DNA of 43,450 nucleotides. Origin: Candidatus Thalassarchaeum betae (GTDB taxonomy: Archaea; Thermoplasmatota; Poseidoniia; Poseidoniales; Thalassarchaeaceae). The stretch spans positions 1-43,450 of the forward strand of contig JAKUUP010000012.1 of NCBI GenBank assembly GCA_022447095.1, given 5' to 3'. The notes beneath the pieces are model-generated. The model saw only the letters and a program-made list of their open reading frames with translations, was not told the DNA's origin and did no database searches. Positions 33,681 to 41,995 of the stretch are shown here, piece by piece. The translations under genes and the position numbers were made by a program. Each line of letters starts with the position of its first letter. Within the stretch, counting starts at the first letter, position 1.

Positions 33681-34177
33681 ATGTGCATTCCATCGGGGCG
33701 ATTGGAACTCCTCTCGGAAGAATGGTAGCCGTCGCAAGTGAAAGGGGGCTGACCAGCCTTGGCTGGAGCGATGCCCAGGAGAACGATTGCATGACCGGGA
33801 AGAATCACATCGAAGACACGAGGGTGTGGGTCGGGGCGTTCTTCGAACAACGTTTTGCCCCTCCTCCGAAACTTGACCGTTCCGGACTCACTGCATTCCA
33901 GGACAGGGTGCTCGGAACCCTATCTGAAATCGCCCCATTTGGAAGGGTTGTCTCGTACGGAGGTTTGGCGTCCGCATCCGGCTCAAGCGGTGCCAGCAGA
34001 GCTGTCGGCTCGGTGATGGCAGGCAACCCGTGGGCACTAGTGGTGCCTTGCCACCGAGTCGTACGCAGCGATGGCGGAGTGGGTGACTACAGCGGCTGTG
34101 GAGGGAGGGTCAGCAAGATGTGGCTGCTCGACCACGAAGGTAACAGATTCGATTCTGAGCAGCGGCTGATCATATAG
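33677..34177 (+). CDS. ogt: Methylated-DNA-protein cysteine methyltransferase
   Basis: A 166-residue DNA repair protein that removes alkyl groups from O6-alkylguanine onto its own Cys. The C-terminal domain has FQDRVLGTLSEIAPFGRVVSYGGLA, a helix-turn-helix with the Arg finger (ASRAVGSVMAGNP), and the active-site block VPCHRVV. A shortened N-terminal domain precedes it. The GTG start overlaps the stop of the preceding membrane-protein gene. It ends exactly where the convergent asparagine synthase gene ends, with no base between stops. Confidence 0.94.
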   Translation: MNVHSIGAIGTPLGRMVAVASERGLTSLGWSDAQENDCMTGKNHIEDTRVWVGAFFEQRFAPPPKLDRSGLTAFQDRVLGTLSEIAPFGRVVSYGGLASASGSSGASRAVGSVMAGNPWALVVPCHRVVRSDGGVGDYSGCGGRVSKMWLLDHEGNRFDSEQRLII

Positions 34178-35980
34178 TCAAGCAGGCCAGTCACCGACAT
34201 CATCCAGAAGTTCCATCAAAGGCTTCGATGCTCTCGACTGCGGGTCATCGGTGAAGTGGATGGCGTGGAACAGCCGCATTCCTATTGCCATTTCAGGCTG
34301 CCTCCTTAGTTGATCTGAAAGTCCGCCGTAGTCGTTCGCCCACTCAAGGGCATGGGGAGTCAACTCGTCTATCAGAGAGCCTACAAGCGCGGGCGCTGTC
34401 GCGGTTCCCGCCGGCAATTTAGGTCGTTGGACTATCTCTCTGGGGAGATTGGTGAGTGCCGCGGCCTCGCGCAGCGCCATCTTCTCCGAATCCGCGGATA
34501 GTTTCCAGTCCATCGGTAGCCTGTTGGACTCGGCCCTGTGCTGTGAACTCAGGAACGGTACTCGGACTTCGAGCCCATAGGCCATGCTGTGTCTGTCTGC
34601 TAGTCTGAGTTGGAAGTTTGAGAGTTGCCCTCGATCGATTTCGAACTGCAAGGCTGAAGTCAGGTCCGCGAAATGTGAGTGCGGGGTGATGGCTGTGTCC
34701 TGCCAAGGCTGGCCGGGGCCGTGTTCAAGATTTGATGGATCTAGACCTCGAGCCAATGAGAGCCTGTCTGTTATCAATCTGGCATGACTTGGCAGATTAC
34801 GATAGCGAGAGTACCCTGCGTGCAACTCGTCCGCGCCCTGCCCGCAAAGTCCTACTGTTACGTGCTGGGACATCTCCTCAAATAGGGTCTGCCAGAATAG
34901 CACGGTGATATCGAGGTCCTCGCCGGACCACGCGAATTGAGGTAAATTCGTCCAAAAGGCGTCCTCAGGCATTATCCTAGTATGATGGTTCAGCTCATGG
35001 TGCTGGGCGACCAGTTCGGCAGCCCTGAAGTCAGGGTTGTCCTCACTACCGGCCACAGTCCAGCATTCCGGAACCGGTTTTCCGGTGCTCTCTGCCGCCT
35101 GATGAGCCAGAGCAGCGACCATGCTAGAATCCAACCCTCCTGAAAGGACTATTCCCACAGGAACGTCCGACATCAGACGGTCCTCGAGTCCGGAGCGGAA
35201 ACTATCCAGAAGTGTCAATGCCTGACTCGCTGGATCCCATTCCTTCTCGGGGGCGATGGTGTCCCGCGAATATCTGGCGACTCCAGTGAGAGAGGCCCGG
35301 CCCTGTGCATCGAGGGACCATGTTTCGATCGTACCCTGAGAAACTTGCGTGACGCCCTTGAACAGCGTCGTCCTGTCTAGAGGGTACTCATATGCTAGTC
35401 GGACTGCGAGAGCGTCCAAATCAGGTTCAAGTCTGAAGTCTGGATGAGCTCTGAAAGCCTTGACTTCTGAGGCAAATAGGAGTGTGCCATCAGGTAGTAA
35501 GGTGCGCACTAGTGGCTTGACTCCCATGGGGTCTCTGCTGAGGATCAACTCACGCCGAGATGGGTCCCACAGGGAGAAACCCCAGATTCCATCCAGTTGT
35601 GAGAGCCACTCGACGTGGGCCTCGGCGGGGTTATCGGGAGAGTCGCCTAGTGTTCTTGTTGCTGAGCGGTGCATGGCCAGTATGGTCTCACTGTCGCCCG
35701 AAGTCCTCCAAGGGTAGGCTGCGTTCTGTGAACGGAGTCTCACTTGGTTGTAAATCTCTCCGTTTTGTATGAGGACCGCACCGTGATCAGAGCCTATCGG
35801 CTGGGAAGAGCCTGCGATATCGACGATGGAAAGTCTAGCGTGGCCAAACGCCACGCCGCCGCCCTCAAACTGCTCACAGAAGCCGCCCGAACCGTCGGGA
35901 CCACGATGACTCAAGCACGACGACATCGATGACGCCGTGTTCTGATCAGCATGCCCTAGCATACCTGCTATTCCGCACAC
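34178..35980 (-). CDS. asnB: Asparagine synthase (glutamine-hydrolysing)
   Basis: Converts aspartate, glutamine and ATP to asparagine and glutamate. The N-terminal glutaminase domain begins CGIAGMLG and has HRGPDG, FGHARLSIVD and QNGEIYN; the synthetase domain has the ATP loop SGGLDSSM (about residue 280) and GQGADELHAGY. The GTG at 35980 is chosen because it places the nucleophile Cys as residue 2, which must become N-terminal for activity; longer frames upstream would bury it. The protein is 600 residues, normal for the family. It is the last of a minus-strand series from the mutase subunit at 38173. An envelope-related amidotransferase role cannot be excluded. Confidence 0.92.
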   Translation of the reverse strand: MCGIAGMLGHADQNTASSMSSCLSHRGPDGSGGFCEQFEGGGVAFGHARLSIVDIAGSSQPIGSDHGAVLIQNGEIYNQVRLRSQNAAYPWRTSGDSETILAMHRSATRTLGDSPDNPAEAHVEWLSQLDGIWGFSLWDPSRRELILSRDPMGVKPLVRTLLPDGTLLFASEVKAFRAHPDFRLEPDLDALAVRLAYEYPLDRTTLFKGVTQVSQGTIETWSLDAQGRASLTGVARYSRDTIAPEKEWDPASQALTLLDSFRSGLEDRLMSDVPVGIVLSGGLDSSMVAALAHQAAESTGKPVPECWTVAGSEDNPDFRAAELVAQHHELNHHTRIMPEDAFWTNLPQFAWSGEDLDITVLFWQTLFEEMSQHVTVGLCGQGADELHAGYSRYRNLPSHARLITDRLSLARGLDPSNLEHGPGQPWQDTAITPHSHFADLTSALQFEIDRGQLSNFQLRLADRHSMAYGLEVRVPFLSSQHRAESNRLPMDWKLSADSEKMALREAAALTNLPREIVQRPKLPAGTATAPALVGSLIDELTPHALEWANDYGGLSDQLRRQPEMAIGMRLFHAIHFTDDPQSRASKPLMELLDDVGDWPA

Positions 35981-36025
35981 AGAGGGGCGTGAAACCGGCT
36001 GCCCATTATCCTGATGGATGGGCAA

Positions 36026-36145
36026 TCAGAAGTATACAACGAATATCGCGAAGGACACCAGTGAGGCGATGGTCCATATCAGGACGTAGACGTTTTGCGA
36101 AAGATTGGATTCCACTATGTCGCCAGAACTTCCCTCATCCGCCAT
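36026..36145 (-). CDS. 39-residue single-helix membrane peptide
   Basis: A short frame starting ATG at 36145: a hydrophilic N terminus (MADEGSSGDIVESN) and one transmembrane helix (VLIWTIASLVSFAIFVVYF) to the end. A TATA-like TTTACAAT lies about 30 bases upstream, and the reading frame ends 45 bases before asnB. It is too short for homology assessment by eye, but the composition, position in a gene-free gap and promoter make it credible. A much longer frame on this strand merely runs through the neighbouring gene. Confidence 0.5.
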   Translation of the reverse strand: MADEGSSGDIVESNLSQNVYVLIWTIASLVSFAIFVVYF

Positions 36146-36198
36146 GTTACCGACCCGTCCACATGAAGCCGGATTGTAAAGATGACGGGGTGTTGCCT

Positions 36199-36852
36199 TC
36201 AGAGGAACGGGCTCAGCAGCAGAAGCCCGGAGAGCGGGAAAAGAATCATCGTAGCGTTGTCGTCGATGTACTTCACTGGAGGTAACTCGCCGAGGACAGT
36301 CAGCGGAGCAAGCAGTATGCAGACCCACATTGGAGTCCCCAGCCAAAGACTGCACCCTATCCAGACAATGTAGGACGTCACCATTCCTACAGCGATTGCC
36401 ACCTTCATGTCGCGCTTGATACGCTTTATCTCGCCCATGATGGGGTCGACGAAGGTCAGTCCGAAGATCAGGGGAAATCCGTAGATACCTGCCTCGAAGC
36501 CCTTGCCGGAGCTTAAGGGCTCCATTCCGGTTACCAACAGTGCGAGGCATACGGCGAAGGCCCCCCATGCGAGGGCGGATATCTGCTTGGACTCATACTC
36601 TCTCTGCCCCACTATCACGATTCCGAACCTCAGCCTGACGATTTCGATTGCCATGATTGCGAAGAAGACGTAACTGACGAGCTCAGGGAGGGTGACTGAG
36701 AAGTAATCAGCGATTTCATCCCCTTTGGAATAGTAGATTACCGGAATCAGCGCCATAGATACGTGCGTTATACGTCTGAAAGCATGCCCTCCGAAGCCAC
36801 CTACTGAGTGCTCGACATGGTCGATGTCGAACTGTGTCTTTGGTACATCCAT
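36199..36852 (-). CDS. Dolichol/phytol-kinase-like membrane protein
   Basis: A 217-residue protein with about six transmembrane helices. It resembles the CTP-dependent lipid kinase/cytidylyltransferase superfamily (SEC59, VTE5): an N-terminal RRITHVSMALIPVIYY, the FVDPIMGEIKRIKRD loop, and the late motif PVKYIDDNATMILFPLSG, comparable to the DDN segment of those enzymes. Such proteins phosphorylate isoprenoid alcohols or activate lipids for archaeal membrane or glycosylation pathways. The exact substrate is not deducible. It lies 14 bases after meaB on the same strand. Confidence 0.7.
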   Translation of the reverse strand: MDVPKTQFDIDHVEHSVGGFGGHAFRRITHVSMALIPVIYYSKGDEIADYFSVTLPELVSYVFFAIMAIEIVRLRFGIVIVGQREYESKQISALAWGAFAVCLALLVTGMEPLSSGKGFEAGIYGFPLIFGLTFVDPIMGEIKRIKRDMKVAIAVGMVTSYIVWIGCSLWLGTPMWVCILLAPLTVLGELPPVKYIDDNATMILFPLSGLLLLSPFL

Positions 36853-36866
36853 GCGCTCAACTGCCC

Positions 36867-37745
36867 CTAATCCTCACTCAATCCGACGATTTCGACGGCC
36901 TCATCGAGCGTTATACTTCCGGTTTCTAGAGCGTCGATTACCTCGTTTAGCCGCGGGTGTGCGAGCAAGCGGGAGTCCCATGCCGAAAGAAGACGCTCAC
37001 GAACCCTCAGACGGTCTCTGGCACCTGAGGCTGGACATGATTCGATGGTATCGAGCAACTCAATGATTCCACTCCCGTCATGAGCAGAGACCAAGTGGAC
37101 AGTGACGCTGGAATCACCACCTACCTCAAGCGCCGCCCGAACCGAGTCTGCGGCCTGCTGGGAATTAGGGATATCTGACTTGTTGATTGCCACGATATCG
37201 GCCAACTCCATTATTCCGGCCTTCTCTGCTTGGACGATGTCCCCTCTGTCGGGGCCATCGACCAGTAAGATGCGGTCAGCGAACGCCACGACTCTTATCT
37301 CGGCTTGACCCGCTCCTACCGTCTCGATGACTATGCGGCTCCAGCCACATGCTGCCAGAGCATCAATCATTGGAGATAAGCACGAGACCAGTCCTCCTGG
37401 ATGGTTCCTAGTCGCTAGAGAACGTACGAAGACTGAATCGTTGGAGTCGGCTGTGCTCATCCTCATTCTATCGGCTAGTAGCGCACCACCGCTACGCGGA
37501 GAAGACGGGTCGACAGCGAGGACGGCGACTCTCTCTCCCCTGTCGGCCCAATTAGAAATCAGTCTCCCTATCAGGGTCGACTTGCCGACCCCTGGTGGGC
37601 CTGTGACACCGAGAGTCCAGGGGGATTGCTCCGGGATGTCGAACACCCCTCCGTTCTCTATCAATGTCAGCATCCTCGCTAAGTCCCTGCGATTGCCGGC
37701 CAGTGCTGAGTCAAGGAGATCGGCGGGAATCACTCCCATCGCCAT
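36867..37745 (-). CDS. meaB: MeaB/ArgK GTPase, mutase chaperone
   Basis: A 292-residue G3E-family GTPase that protects methylmalonyl-CoA mutase and gates B12 cofactor loading. The P-loop GPPGVGKST is at 49-57, the Mg2+/switch region has DPSSPRSGGALLADRMRM, the ETVGAGQAE block is at about 141-149, and the base-recognition motif NKSD is at 188-191. The start overlaps the end of the B12-binding mutase subunit gene by 16 bases, an arrangement that supports joint function. ATG 37739 is an alternative start. Confidence 0.95.
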   Translation of the reverse strand: MAMGVIPADLLDSALAGNRRDLARMLTLIENGGVFDIPEQSPWTLGVTGPPGVGKSTLIGRLISNWADRGERVAVLAVDPSSPRSGGALLADRMRMSTADSNDSVFVRSLATRNHPGGLVSCLSPMIDALAACGWSRIVIETVGAGQAEIRVVAFADRILLVDGPDRGDIVQAEKAGIMELADIVAINKSDIPNSQQAADSVRAALEVGGDSSVTVHLVSAHDGSGIIELLDTIESCPASGARDRLRVRERLLSAWDSRLLAHPRLNEVIDALETGSITLDEAVEIVGLSED

Positions 37746-38173
37746 CCCGAGTTCTCGCCCACGCCCACGGGCTTGCCGCCCTCGATTCGCTGTCTGGCGG
37801 CCTCTAGGAAGTCCAGAATCTCACTAGTCCGGGTGCCGGGGCCGAAAATTGCCCTGACTCCATCCTCATGCAGTGATTCGTGATCCCCATTGGGAATGAT
37901 TCCTCCGGCGAAGACGACGACTTCAGTGAGGCCCTCTTGCCTGAGCCCCTCACAGATGGCTGGCAAGAGGACGTCGTGGGCGCCTGATAGTGTAGATAGG
38001 CCCAGTGCGGCGGCGTCTTCGTCCATCACGATTCTAACGATTTCTTCGGGGGTCTTGCGCAGTCCGGTGTACACGACTTCATGCCCGCCGTCCCTGAGCG
38101 CCCTAGCGATTACTTTAGCGCCTCTGTCGTGCCCATCTAGTCCGGGTTTGGCCATTACTATGCGCATTCCCAT
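37730..38173 (-). CDS. Methylmalonyl-CoA mutase, B12-binding subunit
   Basis: A 147-residue B12-binding domain encoded as a separate small subunit, as in other archaea. The cobalamin lower-ligand motif DGHDRG is at 13-18, followed by LRKTPEEIV, a GLSTLSGAH loop and VVFAGGIIPNGD, all typical. With the large catalytic subunit (not in this window) it converts methylmalonyl-CoA to succinyl-CoA. It is divergent from the carboxylase genes, with a 111-base gap holding a palindrome. Confidence 0.95.
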   Translation of the reverse strand: MGMRIVMAKPGLDGHDRGAKVIARALRDGGHEVVYTGLRKTPEEIVRIVMDEDAAALGLSTLSGAHDVLLPAICEGLRQEGLTEVVVFAGGIIPNGDHESLHEDGVRAIFGPGTRTSEILDFLEAARQRIEGGKPVGVGENSGWRWE

Positions 38174-38230
38174 CGAAGCAGTCGAGTTAGCGGGGACCCT
38201 TCAAGCAACCGATGAGGCGTGAAAAGAGCA

Positions 38231-38251
38231 AGCATTCCCTTGGGGAATGCT
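38231..38251. promoter_or_regulatory. 9-base palindrome, candidate operator
   Basis: AGCATTCCC (38231-38239) and GGGAATGCT (38243-38251) form a perfect inverted repeat with a three-base centre. It lies between the divergent mutase and carboxylase operons, 34 bases before the carboxylase start at 38285, about where a TATA box or BRE would be. It may bind a dimeric regulator of propionate metabolism. A hairpin with no T-run is less likely a terminator since the genes diverge. Confidence 0.45.
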
Positions 38252-38284
38252 CATTGGCGGGGTTTTGCGAACACACGATGTATT

Positions 38285-39838
38285 ATGGCAGGCGTGGATG
38301 ACCGTATCGAGGATCTCCGACGGAGAAAGACGCAGGCGGAGACGGGTGGTGGCCAAGCTCGGGTCACCGCGCAGCATGCCAAGGGGAAGATGACCGCGAG
38401 AGAGAGAGTCGAGCGACTCCTCGATGAAGATTCGTTCATGGAAGTCGACACACTAGTCGAGCACAGATGCCGTGATTTCGACATGGATCGTAATGTGATT
38501 CCCGGAGACGGAGTAGTCTGCGGGCATGGCACGATAGATGGGAGAACGGTGTACTGCTTTGCTCAGGACTTCACGGTCTACGGCGGCTCCCTAGGTGAGA
38601 TGCACGGACTCAAGATTTGTAAGATTCTCGACATGGCGCTGAAGACCGGTGCGCCGGTCATCGGCATGAATGACAGCGGCGGGGCCCGAATACAGGAGGG
38701 TGTGGCCAGCCTCGGCTCCTACGCTGAGATATTCTTCAGAAACGTCAGAGCCAGCGGGGTCATCCCGCAGATTTCAGTAATCATGGGACCCTGTGCTGGT
38801 GGAGCTGTCTACTCGCCGGCTATCACCGATTTTGTTGTCATGGTCGACCAGACCGCTCACATGTTCATCACTGGTCCGGAAGTTATCAAGACGGTGACCA
38901 ACGAGGAGGTGACCTTTGAGGACCTCGGAGGTGCCTCGACCCACTCCACCCGCTCTGGTGTGACTCACTTCACCGCTAGCGACGACAACGACGCCATAGG
39001 AATCGTCAGAGAATTAGTAGGGCTAATGCCTTCCAACAATCTGGAGAGGGCTCCGGTCAGACCGACCTCTGATCCTCATGACCGGCTCTGTGATGTTCTT
39101 GACACGCTAGTACCTGAGAATCCCAGTCACCCTTACGATATCGTCACCGCCATTGAGGAGGTGCTCGACGACGGCGCCTTCCTCGAAGTTCAAGCAGACT
39201 TCGCGAACAACATAGTCGTCGGCTTCGGTCGACTGGGCGGACACACCGTCGGAGTCGTGGCCAATCAGCCGAAGGTACTTGCCGGTTGCCTCGACATCGA
39301 TGCCTCGGTCAAGGCCGCTCGGTTCATCCGCTTCTGCGACGCCTTCAACGTACCAATCCTGACTTTCGTCGACGTACCGGGATTTCTCCCTGGAGCCAGC
39401 CAGGAGTGGGGGGGCATCATCAGGCACGGTGCCAAACTGCTCTACGCCTACGCCGAGGCTACGGTCCCCAAACTCACCGTCATCACTCGCAAGGCCTACG
39501 GCGGGGCTTACGATGTCATGTCCTCCAAGCACATCAGAGGCGACTACAACATCGCTTGGCCGACTGCTCGGCTTGCGGTCATGGGTGCTGATGGGGCTGT
39601 ACAGATCATCCATCGAACGAGAATTCAGACCGCTGGCAATCCTGAGCAAGAGCGAGAGAGACTGGTTGATGACTACGAGGAGACTTTTGCCAACCCGTAC
39701 AGAGCCGCGGCTCTTGGGTACCTCGATGATGTGATTCAGCCGCACCGGAGCAGGGCCGTCCTGACTCGCGCGCTGGGTGCCCTGCTGGACAAAGAAGAGA
39801 TTCGCCCTGCTCGCAAGCACGGCAACATCCCGCTATGA
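38285..39838 (+). CDS. Propionyl-/acetyl-CoA carboxylase carboxyltransferase (beta) subunit
   Basis: A 517-residue biotin-dependent carboxyltransferase that transfers CO2 from carboxybiotin to propionyl-CoA (or acetyl-CoA). Visible blocks include [54 protein letters not shown], and [14 protein letters not shown], with oxyanion-forming GG pairs in both crotonase-like halves. ATG 38285 is chosen because the conserved region begins just after it and the longer frame covers the palindrome. It is followed by a 66-residue subunit gene and the biotin carrier gene; the biotin carboxylase subunit is not in this window. A Na+-pumping decarboxylase is less likely, as no membrane beta subunit is present. 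Confidence 0.93.
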   Translation: MAGVDDRIEDLRRRKTQAETGGGQARVTAQHAKGKMTARERVERLLDEDSFMEVDTLVEHRCRDFDMDRNVIPGDGVVCGHGTIDGRTVYCFAQDFTVYGGSLGEMHGLKICKILDMALKTGAPVIGMNDSGGARIQEGVASLGSYAEIFFRNVRASGVIPQISVIMGPCAGGAVYSPAITDFVVMVDQTAHMFITGPEVIKTVTNEEVTFEDLGGASTHSTRSGVTHFTASDDNDAIGIVRELVGLMPSNNLERAPVRPTSDPHDRLCDVLDTLVPENPSHPYDIVTAIEEVLDDGAFLEVQADFANNIVVGFGRLGGHTVGVVANQPKVLAGCLDIDASVKAARFIRFCDAFNVPILTFVDVPGFLPGASQEWGGIIRHGAKLLYAYAEATVPKLTVITRKAYGGAYDVMSSKHIRGDYNIAWPTARLAVMGADGAVQIIHRTRIQTAGNPEQERERLVDDYEETFANPYRAAALGYLDDVIQPHRSRAVLTRALGALLDKEEIRPARKHGNIPL

Positions 39839-39848
39839 GGTTAGAGGC

Positions 39849-40049
39849 ATGGGCAGGAAAGCGGACAGGGTTGCGAAGTTACGGGCCGCTGCTGTGGTCG
39901 CTGTGCTGTTGGAATCTTCCAATGGTGAGGTCCTGAGTCCCTCGGCACCTCGCGACGGAGGAGATTCCTGGTCGCGCGACCATCGTCGTGTGCTGATAGG
40001 TAGACGTAATCTCTTCCGCGCACGCACGCGTAGAAGCACTCCGAGGTGA
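39849..40049 (+). CDS. Small carboxylase-associated subunit (epsilon-like)
   Basis: A 66-residue protein. A basic N terminus leads to a helix AKLRAAAVVAVLLE, then a loop and a basic C-terminal end (SWSRDHRRVLIGRRNLFRAR). Small proteins of this pattern (an Ala-rich helix, a Trp or Ser-Trp, then a GR-rich helix) lie between the beta and carrier genes of acyl-CoA carboxylases or are their epsilon/OadG-like subunits, stabilising the complex. The ATG at 39849 comes ten bases after the beta subunit stop and the gene ends four bases before the carrier gene. Family assignment is from pattern and position. Confidence 0.55.
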   Translation: MGRKADRVAKLRAAAVVAVLLESSNGEVLSPSAPRDGGDSWSRDHRRVLIGRRNLFRARTRRSTPR

Positions 40050-40053
40050 ACCA

Positions 40054-40452
40054 GTGGGCGAGAAGCGCAAGGTAACCGTCGATGGGGAAGAGTTCGAAGT
40101 CGACCTTGAAAGGGATGGGGATGCCTGGAATGTAGAGGTCGGAGGGAGGAGTTTCTCAATACGAATCTCGGGAGAGTCGCTTTCAGGTCCTTCTAGACGA
40201 TCTGCCAGTGGTGGAAGCAAGAAGAAGCGTTCCGGGATCATATCCTCAACAATACCCGGAAAGGTCGTCTCGTTAGACATCTCAGTGGGTGACGAGGTCG
40301 AAGAGGGCGATGTACTGATGATCCTTGAGGCGATGAAGATGCAAAACGAGATTCAAGCGCCCCTCTCGGGGAAAGTAGTCGAGGTGAACTGCGAATCGGG
40401 AGACAGTGTCGAAGCCAATACCCCTCTGGTGGTGATTGAGCCACCTGAGTAG
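40054..40452 (+). CDS. Biotin carboxyl carrier protein
   Basis: A 132-residue carrier with a variable N-terminal section, a Ser/Lys-rich linker (about residues 45-65) and a C-terminal biotinyl domain. The modified Lys is in EAMKMQNE, embedded in the usual paired hairpins (GDEVEEGDVLMILEAMKM and SGDSVEANTPLVVIE). GAGGTGA precedes the GTG start by five bases. It carries carboxybiotin between a biotin carboxylase and the carboxyltransferase at 38285, and needs a ligase such as the one at 24034. Confidence 0.95.
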   Translation: MGEKRKVTVDGEEFEVDLERDGDAWNVEVGGRSFSIRISGESLSGPSRRSASGGSKKKRSGIISSTIPGKVVSLDISVGDEVEEGDVLMILEAMKMQNEIQAPLSGKVVEVNCESGDSVEANTPLVVIEPPE

Positions 40453-40501
40453 AGCGAGGGCTGTTCAGAGAGTTCAATAGTGGTGATTCAGAGGAACATG
40501 C

Positions 40502-40732
40502 GTGTCGAAGTGCGACTACTCAGAATGTGAGGAGAGGGGAGTTCAGATCAGTCGCCTCTCGCCGGAAGGATTCCTAGTCGCCACGGGCAGCAAGGCCTAT
40601 TCATTCAGAGAGGCTTACCGGAGGTTTCACTACTGCGAGGATCATCACGATGAACTGATGACCTCGGTGTGGAACAGGGTCAGGAAGTCAGAGAACAAGG
40701 ACGATGATCACGTCGCCCCAACTGCCATCTGA
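40502..40732 (+). CDS. Small Cys/His protein, possible zinc finger
   Basis: A 76-residue protein of unknown family. Cys residues in KCDYSECEE and a later HYCEDHHDEL could together bind a metal, as in small treble-clef or zinc-knuckle proteins. The middle, SPEGFLVATGSKAYSFREAYRR, is basic. A GTG start at 40502 is assumed. It lies between the biotin carrier and threonine synthase genes on the plus strand. The gene is short but the coding pattern is coherent. Confidence 0.55.
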   Translation: MSKCDYSECEERGVQISRLSPEGFLVATGSKAYSFREAYRRFHYCEDHHDELMTSVWNRVRKSENKDDDHVAPTAI

Positions 40733-40771
40733 CTGCGGTATGTTCATCGAATCATTCCGAACAGTCGGTGC

Positions 40772-41995
40772 ATGGCCTCGTACGTTAGCCATCTTGAATG
40801 CGCGTACACCGGGCAGCGCTACGAGGCGGATGGTTTGCACACCATATCAGATGCGGGCAAGCCCCTTTTGGTGAGGTACGACCTCAGTAGGCTGGGTACT
40901 GAGGTTCGCAGAGAAGATGTCGAGTCTTCGACCGAACCGGGATTCTGGAGGTACTCGCCCTTGCTACCAGTAGGCGAACCCGTAAACCGGGTCTCATTAG
41001 GTGAGGTCGTCACGCCCCTAGTAAGCCTCGAACGATCGGCTCACGTCCTAGGCGCCGTCCCGGGCAAGGTACTGGTGAAGGATGAGTCACGGCTACCAAC
41101 TGGATCGTTCAAGGCTAGGGGGCTGGCTCTGGCGGTCTCCATGGCCAAGCAACTCGGCATCGGCCATCTAGCAGTCCCAACCAATGGGAATGCGGGTTCC
41201 GCCCTCGCTGCCTATGCCAGTAGGGCGGGCATCAGGACCACGGTCCTGTGCCCGGACAACACGCCTGAGATCAACACGCAAGAGACGAAGGCCCAAGGCG
41301 GTGACACTCACCTGATTAACGGCCTCATCGGAGAGTGCGGACAAATTATCTCCGAGGGTTTGGATGAAGTTGACTGGTTCTCTGTATCTACCCTCAAGGA
41401 ACCTTACAGAATCGAAGGAAAGAAGACCATGGGAATCGAACTGGCGGAGCAGATGGGATGGCAGTTGCCGGATGTCATCTTCTACCCCACGGGTGGAGGC
41501 ACGGGAATTATTGGGATGTGGAAGGCCTTCGCCGAATTGACTGAATTGGGCTGGATAGACTGCAAGCTACCTCGAATGGTCGCAGTACAGTCCACCGGCT
41601 GCGCCCCGATGGTCAAGGCCTGGGAGGAGGGCAAAGAGTTCGCTGAATTCTGGGAGGATGCTGAAACCGATGCATCGGGAATCCGAGTTCCTGCCGCTTT
41701 GGGAGACTTCCTCATACTCCGAGCCGTCCGGGAGTCCGGGGGATTCGCGATTGCAGTCAGCGACGATGAGATACACCGAATGGTCGAAGCTATCGGGCAC
41801 GAAGACGGGTTGCTGATGTGCCCAGAGGGCGCTGCAACGGCAGCTGCTTGCAAGATATCTCTTGAGAGGGGCATGATTGATGAGGATGACACCGTTGTCC
41901 TTTTCAACACTGCAACCGGACTGAAGTACCCTATGCCAGCGGTTACTTCGCTCATCGACAAAAACGCTGATATCGACTACAGTCGCTTCACCTAG
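40772..41995 (+). CDS. thrC: Threonine synthase
   Basis: A 407-residue PLP enzyme of fold type II that converts O-phosphohomoserine to threonine. The PLP Lys is K114 in PTGSFKARG; the phosphate-binding loop is PTGGGTGIIG; TNGNAGSALAAYA and PEGAATAAA are typical. The N terminus CAYTGQRYEADG resembles the start of other threonine synthases that have a zinc-knuckle-like segment. Its stop TAG overlaps the stop of the convergent aIF6 gene within a CTAG palindrome. Confidence 0.92.
   Translation: MASYVSHLECAYTGQRYEADGLHTISDAGKPLLVRYDLSRLGTEVRREDVESSTEPGFWRYSPLLPVGEPVNRVSLGEVVTPLVSLERSAHVLGAVPGKVLVKDESRLPTGSFKARGLALAVSMAKQLGIGHLAVPTNGNAGSALAAYASRAGIRTTVLCPDNTPEINTQETKAQGGDTHLINGLIGECGQIISEGLDEVDWFSVSTLKEPYRIEGKKTMGIELAEQMGWQLPDVIFYPTGGGTGIIGMWKAFAELTELGWIDCKLPRMVAVQSTGCAPMVKAWEEGKEFAEFWEDAETDASGIRVPAALGDFLILRAVRESGGFAIAVSDDEIHRMVEAIGHEDGLLMCPEGAATAAACKISLERGMIDEDDTVVLFNTATGLKYPMPAVTSLIDKNADIDYSRFT

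Noticed and set aside
36026-36568. 180-residue frame on the minus strand containing the 39-residue peptide
   Set aside because: Most of it overlaps the dolichol-kinase-like gene in another frame and reads as non-protein-like sequence; only its last 39 codons lie in a free gap and are kept.
39107-39820. 237-residue frame on the minus strand
   Set aside because: It lies wholly inside the well-supported carboxyltransferase gene and has no recognisable domain.
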